Origin: Acidobacteriota bacterium
GTDB lineage: Bacteria; Acidobacteriota; Terriglobia; Terriglobales; Acidobacteriaceae
Reading direction: 5' to 3'
Length of the DNA: 8,965 bases
Assembly: GCA_021781255.1 (NCBI GenBank)
Contig: JAJXXG010000961.1
Span: 1-8,965, forward strand
Part shown: in pieces, positions 7,132 through 8,965 of the stretch
Layout of the letters: the number at the start of each line of letters is the position of its first letter
How positions within the stretch are numbered: position 1 is the stretch's first letter
Notes under the pieces: generated by a model
Told to the model about the DNA's origin: nothing
Database searches by the model: none
Seen by the model: the letters and a program-made list of their open reading frames with translations, nothing else
Program-made: the position numbers and the translations under genes

Positions 7132-7453
7132 ACCGAAGGACGAACTCGAACGCGAGCTGCGGCAGGCCTTCGCGCGCCAGCCGGCTCCGCCGGGGCTCAA
7201 GCGCCGCCTCATGGAAGCGCGCCGCCGTCAGCAGTCGGCCCGCCTCCATCATCGCGTCGTGCTCTGGCAGCGCCTCGCCGCCACGCTCGTCCTCGCCTGC
7301 ACCCTCGGCGGCCTGCTCACCTGGCGTCACATCTCTGAGCAGCGCAAAGGCGAGCAGCTTCGCCAGCAGGTGCTCACCGCCTTCCGCATCACCAACCACG
7401 CCCTGGATCAGATGAATCGCCAGCTCGCCTCGCACGGCAGCGATCAGGAATAA
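7121..7453 (+). CDS. Small single-span membrane protein, candidate anti-sigma factor
   Basis: The 110-residue protein begins with a charged helical cytoplasmic part (1-47, KDELERELRQAF, a PAPP turn, then an Arg-rich helix). One transmembrane helix follows at about 48-68 (VLWQRLAATLVLACTLGGLLTW). The extracytoplasmic tail of about 40 residues is predicted helical (ISEQRKGEQLRQQVLTAFRI). Its GTG start overlaps the sigma gene by 11 nt and has a strong ribosome binding site, so the two proteins are probably made together. Position and topology suggest a membrane anti-sigma factor that holds the sigma factor through its N-terminal part. It lacks the zinc-binding HxxxCxxC motif of ZAS-domain anti-sigma factors; the only Cys is in the membrane helix. 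The anti-sigma role is inferred from context. Confidence 0.85.
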   Translation: MEFEPKDELERELRQAFARQPAPPGLKRRLMEARRRQQSARLHHRVVLWQRLAATLVLACTLGGLLTWRHISEQRKGEQLRQQVLTAFRITNHALDQMNRQLASHGSDQE

Positions 7454-7481
7454 CCGGTCCGAAAGTTAGGAGATCTTCGCC

Positions 7482-8057
7482 ATGAACGTCCGCATTGCAA
7501 CCATCGCCCTCGGCCTCGCAGCCCTTGCCGCACCCATCTTCGCGCAAAACTCGCCGCTCAACATCCCTCCGCAAATCGAGAAGGATCTCGCCGCCCGCGC
7601 CAGCAACGTCACTGAGGTCACGCTCGGCAAAAACATGCTCCAGTTCGCCGCGAAATTCATGAACGGCAAGGACAAGGATGACGCCGCCGCGCAACAGCTC
7701 ATCCAGAACCTCGACGGCATTTACGTCCGCGACTACGAGTTCGACAAGCCCGGCGAGTACTCTCTCGACCAGCTTGAAGCCCTCCGCAAGGCCTTCGAAG
7801 GGCCCGAGTGGTCCACCATCGTCAGTGACCGCGAAAAGAAGACCGGCGAAACCACTTACGTCATGGTCAAAACCGTCAATGGGCAGAACGCAGGCATGTT
7901 CGTCTTCTCCGCCGAGCCCAGGGAGCTCTCCATCGTTCTCATCCTCGGCCCCATCAATATGGATCAACTCGGTGAGCTCAAGGGCCTCGGCGGCCTATCC
8001 TCGCTCAGCGGCGTCAACGTGAAGACCAAGGTAAAAGCCAAGGTGAAGATCAAGTAA
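7482..8057 (+). CDS. Secreted DUF4252 domain protein
   Basis: The 191-residue protein has a signal peptide with probable cleavage after Ala21 (APIFA-Q). The mature part matches DUF4252 in style: an amphipathic N-terminal segment (IPPQIEKDLAARASNVTEVTL), a helix with LQFAAKFM, then LDGIYVRDYEFDKPGEY (77-93), EWSTIVSDREKKTGETTYVMVK (109-130) and GMFVFSAEPRELSIVLILG (138-156). It ends in an alternating Lys/hydrophobic strand, VKTKVKAKVKIK. DUF4252 has no established biochemical function, and members are known near sigma factor genes. TAGGAG lies 9 nt before the ATG. It is the third gene of the sigma operon, 28 nt after the candidate anti-sigma gene, and probably one of the operon's outputs in the cell envelope. 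Confidence 0.87.
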   Translation: MNVRIATIALGLAALAAPIFAQNSPLNIPPQIEKDLAARASNVTEVTLGKNMLQFAAKFMNGKDKDDAAAQQLIQNLDGIYVRDYEFDKPGEYSLDQLEALRKAFEGPEWSTIVSDREKKTGETTYVMVKTVNGQNAGMFVFSAEPRELSIVLILGPINMDQLGELKGLGGLSSLSGVNVKTKVKAKVKIK

Positions 8058-8062
8058 GGAGG
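8056..8062 (+). promoter_or_regulatory. Strong ribosome binding site overlapping the upstream stop
   Basis: AAGGAGG shares its first two bases with the TAA of the preceding gene and sits 6 nt before ATG 8069. This fits coupled translation of the two secreted proteins. Confidence 0.7.
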
Positions 8063-8068
8063 CAAGTC

Positions 8069-8587
8069 ATGCGGCGTTTCCTCTGGATTGCAGCAGCACT
8101 GTGTGCCCTCTCAGTTCCCGTCGTCGTGCTGGCCGGCAATGGTGGCAGCGGATTCAACGGAGTCGTGAGCACCATAGGCCACCGCTACCACGCTCACGCC
8201 ACGCGCATTCCGTTTCTCGGCATCATCAGCTTCGTCGCGCGCCACGTCTCGCACGGCGGAGTTGGAGAAATCCACGTCGCTGAGTTCGACCACTTCAACG
8301 CGCCCGTCGACGGTAGGGAACTCAATGGAATGGTCGTGGCGAAACTTGGCGAAGGTTGGAGCCGCATCGTCCGCTCCACCAGCCGCACTGGCGGCGAACA
8401 AACCCTCATCTTCTCCCGCCCTGAGGGCAAGCGCATGGGCCTCTTCATCGTCGACCTCGACGGCCACGAGATGGACGTTGTCCAGGTCTCCGTCGATCCC
8501 GACTACGTCAACAAATACGTCAACGACAACATGGACCATCATCACGGCAACAGCGGCAATCATCATTACCACGACGTTTCCGATTAG
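8069..8587 (+). CDS. Secreted DUF4252-like protein with His-rich tail
   Basis: The 172-residue protein has a signal peptide (1 to about 22, MRRFLWIAAALCAL to VVLA). The central part parallels the preceding DUF4252 protein: GEIHVAEFDHF aligns with the YVRDYEFD region, GWSRIVRSTSRTGGEQTLIFSR with EWSTIVSDREKKTGETTYVMVK, and GLFIVDLDGHEMDVVQVSVDP with GMFVFSAEPRELSIVLILGPI. It is therefore probably a diverged paralogue. It lacks the Lys-rich end and instead carries a His-rich tail (His157-159, 165, 166, 168, mixed with Asn, Gly and Asp). Further His lie at 38, 41 and 43. This composition suggests metal binding outside the cytoplasm, which is not proven. It is the last gene of the sigma operon, 11 nt after its neighbour. 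Confidence 0.82.
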   Translation: MRRFLWIAAALCALSVPVVVLAGNGGSGFNGVVSTIGHRYHAHATRIPFLGIISFVARHVSHGGVGEIHVAEFDHFNAPVDGRELNGMVVAKLGEGWSRIVRSTSRTGGEQTLIFSRPEGKRMGLFIVDLDGHEMDVVQVSVDPDYVNKYVNDNMDHHHGNSGNHHYHDVSD

Positions 8588-8637
8588 CGGCCGCGTCTCC
8601 TCCAGAGCGCAGCCCGGCTGGCTACACTGAAAGCATT

Positions 8638-8965
8638 GTGGCCAGCCCTTCTTTTTCCCTTTACCGAGGCCGCCTCGCGCCTTCGCCCACTGGCTATCTC
8701 CACTTGGGCCATGCACGCACCTTCTTCGCTGCGTATCAACGCGCCCGCGCCGCGCACGGCACGCTCGTCCTCCGCATGGAGGACCTCGACCCTGACCGCA
8801 GCCGTTCTTCTTACGTGCACGCCGCCTTTGAAGATCTCCACTGGCTCGGCATCCAATGGCAGGAAGGTCCTGACCTCGGCGGTCCCTTCGCGCCTTACGC
8901 ACAAAGCCAGCGCGGCGACGTCTACACCGCAGCCTTCCGCCAACTGCTTCGCGCAGGCTTCCTCT
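8638..8965 (+). CDS. gluQ: Glutamyl-Q tRNA(Asp) synthetase (5' part, cut by window edge)
   Basis: The open frame from GTG 8638 to the window edge gives 109 residues of a class I glutamyl-tRNA synthetase catalytic domain. Seen are GRLAPSPTGYLHLGHART (11-28) with the HIGH-type signature HLGH at 22-25, LVLRMEDLDPDRSR (43-56), and FEDLHWLGIQWQEGPDLGG (64-82) followed by APYAQSQR (85-92). The HLGHARTF form and PYxQSxR region look more like GluQ than full-length GluRS (usually HIGGARTALFN). GluQ activates glutamate and attaches it to queuosine at position 34 of tRNA(Asp). Whether the anticodon-binding half of GluRS is missing lies outside the window. The ribosome binding site is weak (GAAAG). The start lies 50 nt after the sigma operon with no terminator visible between, so read-through is possible. 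Confidence 0.82.
   Translation, partial: MASPSFSLYRGRLAPSPTGYLHLGHARTFFAAYQRARAAHGTLVLRMEDLDPDRSRSSYVHAAFEDLHWLGIQWQEGPDLGGPFAPYAQSQRGDVYTAAFRQLLRAGFL

Overview
The window is GC-rich chromosomal DNA with tightly packed genes and a strong preference for C or G at third codon positions. Gene content (secreted S9B peptidase, DUF2252 protein, ImpB/MucB-type Y-family polymerase, secreted amidohydrolase, an ECF sigma operon with DUF4252 proteins, GluQ-type synthetase) fits a soil acidobacterium of the Terriglobia type. That placement is inferred from gene content and codon style, not from a marker gene. No mobile element, CRISPR array, tRNA or rRNA is visible.

Left part (1-2729): a DUF2252 protein runs leftward off the edge. 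Divergent from it is a complete secreted dipeptidyl peptidase IV-like enzyme, with an intact Ser/Asp/His triad and Glu motif, that probably starts at a TTG codon.

Middle (2730-4798): an intergenic region carries a 13-bp direct repeat and a clear leftward Rho-independent terminator. The terminator serves a small leftward gene for a 50-residue single-span membrane protein with a CC-x2-C-x2-C cluster. Divergent from that gene is a rightward Y-family translesion polymerase with an acidic N-terminal extension.

Right-middle (4835-6464): two leftward genes, a secreted PF04909-type amidohydrolase followed by a DUF3592-like membrane-anchored protein.

Right part (6533-8587): a rightward four-gene operon. 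It encodes an ECF-type sigma factor, an overlapping small single-span membrane protein (candidate anti-sigma factor), a secreted DUF4252 protein, and a second secreted DUF4252-like protein with a His-rich tail. A sequence resembling an ECF promoter lies upstream of the sigma gene, which suggests autoregulation. The likely reading is a membrane-gated envelope-response module whose outputs are the two secreted proteins. It is the most interesting system here. The beginning of a glutamyl-Q tRNA(Asp) synthetase gene closes the window.
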